Origin: XYA12-FULL-58-9 sp001798605
Lineage (GTDB): Bacteria; Myxococcota; XYA12-FULL-58-9
Reading direction: 5' to 3'
DNA: 14,236 nt
Assembly: GCA_036736205.1 (NCBI GenBank)
Contig: DAINMX010000174.1
Coordinates: forward strand, 1-14,236
Shown here in pieces: positions 13,313-14,236 of the stretch (position 1 is the stretch's first letter; each line of letters begins with the position of its first letter). The notes under the pieces are model-generated. The model had not been told where the DNA came from, searched no databases, and saw only the letters and a list, made by a program, of their open reading frames with translations. Made by a program: the position numbers and the translations under genes.

Positions 13313-13324
13313 GATGCCATACCA
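13291..13324. promoter_or_regulatory. Inverted repeat overlapping the vapBC promoter (candidate operator)
   Basis: TGGTATGG (13291-13298) and CCATACCA (13317-13324) form a perfect 8-bp inverted repeat with an 18-bp spacer and centres 26 bp apart. One arm lies between -35 and -10 next to the -10, the other just upstream of -35. This is a good position for autorepression by VapB-VapC; binding is inferred. Confidence 0.6.
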
Positions 13325-13339
13325 TCAAATCAGTTGCCC

Positions 13340-13734
13340 AGTGACTGCGAAGGTACGCAAATCTGCTCGAATCTTGGCACCTGCATCGACGCGGTCCTCG
13401 TCCACGGTTTTCGCGCCCTCACCATCACTTCGGCGGTCCCCCCCAATGGTGCTGCCGACGTTGACACCTCCGCCCCTGTCATCGTCACCTTCGATCAACC
13501 GGTGCAGTGGGAGTCGGTGGGGACAACTTCGACAACACCGTGTTCGATGACGAAGCCCTCATCGCGATCACCTTGGGAACAGCGCCTTTTGCCGGCTACT
13601 ACAGACCAGAAGGTTCATTCTCTACGCTCAACGGGGTGCCCACGAACGGCACATGAACCCTCTTCGTCAGTGACGATGCCAGTGGCGATGTGGGAACCCT
13701 ACACAGTTGGGGTTTGTCGGTGTCGCACTATTGA
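13340..13734 (+). pseudogene. Decayed secreted protein: Cys-rich segment, Ig-like domain and P-domain
   Basis: The first frame encodes a cysteine-bearing stretch (S-D-C-E-G-T-Q-I-C, then N-L-G-T-C-I-D) and the start of a bacterial Ig-like domain (A-V-P-P-N-G-A-A-D-V-D-T-S-A-P-V-I-V-T-F). Near 13515-13522 the frame changes and continues as a proprotein-convertase P-domain (G-D-N-F-D-N-T-V-F-D-D-E-A; Y-Y-R-P-E-G-S-F-S-T-L-N-G). A TGA at 13654-13656 replaces the tryptophan expected in the conserved NGTWTL block, after which T-L-F-V-S-D-D-A-S-G-D-V-G-T-L-H-S-W continues to the natural stop at 13732-13734. The start and any protease domain are missing. The relic thus has a truncation, a frame change and a nonsense change. 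The join between Ig-like and P-domain may be a deletion or an ancestral gene fusion. Confidence 0.72.
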
Positions 13735-13784
13735 CGGCGATCCGTCCATCCGTCACCTACAGATGTGCCGGTTGGCAAATGAAC

Positions 13785-14174
13785 TCACACGGACTGCGCG
13801 GCGCGGGCAGCGATGGCAACCGCTTTGCGCAGTTTGGTCAGCATCTCCCCAGTGGCCTCACGTACGTCGAAGAGGCCGGGATTGCCCACCTCGAGATCAC
13901 CGAGCATGCGCTCGGCCAACGCCAATGCTTTGCTGAGACGCGCGAGACTGGCCTCGTCGCGGATGGGGTCGCCCGCCGCAACGGTGTTCAGCTCCCCCTG
14001 CAAAGAGGCTGTCGTTTTGCGTAACACGTCAATCACTTGGGCCTGGGCCAACGCTGCCTCGGCGGCACCTTCGAGCTGCGTCTCCAGCTCTTCAATTCGG
14101 GCATTGCGCTCACCCACGACTGCCCGCTGTTCTTCGAGTAGGCTCTCGAGCTTGGCAATTGTTTCGTTTCGCAC
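13785..14174 (-). CDS. Small coiled-coil protein of unknown function
   Basis: Predicted 129-residue, mostly helical protein. Residues 1-63 show a strong heptad pattern (I6-A-K-L-E-S-L-L-E-E; I27-E-E-L-E-T-Q-L-E) typical of a coiled coil, followed by a second helical part (about 70-129) rich in alanine, leucine and charged residues. It has no signal peptide or membrane segment, so it should be cytoplasmic. The GTG start at 14174 is supported by AGGGA 7 nt upstream; an in-frame TAG lies a little further upstream and no other start is found. I do not recognise a family. The gene is convergent with the pseudogene and stands alone. Confidence 0.65.
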   Translation of the reverse strand: MRNETIAKLESLLEEQRAVVGERNARIEELETQLEGAAEAALAQAQVIDVLRKTTASLQGELNTVAAGDPIRDEASLARLSKALALAERMLGDLEVGNPGLFDVREATGEMLTKLRKAVAIAARAAQSV

Positions 14175-14236
14175 CTCGAGATCCCTAGCGTGAGTTTCCT
14201 ACTGGTGCAGCCTCACGCACCCGATTCCTGGATCTT
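14175..14236. other. Short 5' region of the coiled-coil gene
   Basis: Apart from the AGGGA ribosome binding site for the minus-strand coiled-coil gene, no feature can be identified in the last 62 bp of the window. Confidence 0.4.

Overview
The window looks like chromosomal DNA from a GC-rich Gram-negative bacterium. Three genes encode lipobox-type lipoproteins, there is an alginate-type membrane O-acyltransferase locus, a two-receiver regulator, and relics of large secreted proteins with Ig-like, P-domain and beta-helix folds. That mixture recalls Myxococcota or related former Deltaproteobacteria, but this is an inference from gene content only. No rRNA, tRNA, CRISPR array or transposase was seen.

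Layout. (1) 118-3021, plus strand: a PlsC-type acyltransferase, an NAD(P)-binding epimerase-like protein that overlaps it, and a regulator with one intact and one degenerate receiver domain; this is probably one transcript. (2) 6906-3025, minus strand: a lipoprotein with two carboxypeptidase-regulatory-like domains and a glutamine-amidotransferase-like domain, then an MBOAT acyltransferase, then an SGNH-like membrane-anchored partner whose start overlaps the MBOAT stop. The last two form a typical pair for acylating a cell-surface polymer; the lipoprotein is an unusual companion. (3) 6932-8825, plus strand: two further lipoproteins, the first starting only 25 bp from the divergent operon. (4) 8908-12278, plus strand: asparaginyl-tRNA synthetase behind a hairpin that buries its ribosome binding site, a small membrane protein, a CPBP intramembrane protease, and a TPR-like membrane protein. 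(5) 12279-13784: a degraded accessory patch holding a beta-helix protein fragment, two heptanucleotide tandem repeats, a VapBC toxin-antitoxin module with a strong near-leaderless promoter and a possible operator, and a pseudogene of an Ig-like/P-domain secreted protein. (6) 14174-13785, minus strand: a small coiled-coil protein.

The parts most worth following are the lipoprotein/MBOAT/SGNH operon, the possible asnS translational leader, and the VapBC module set between relics of surface proteins. I found no clear case for a wholly new system; the operon with the GATase-like lipoprotein is the nearest candidate.
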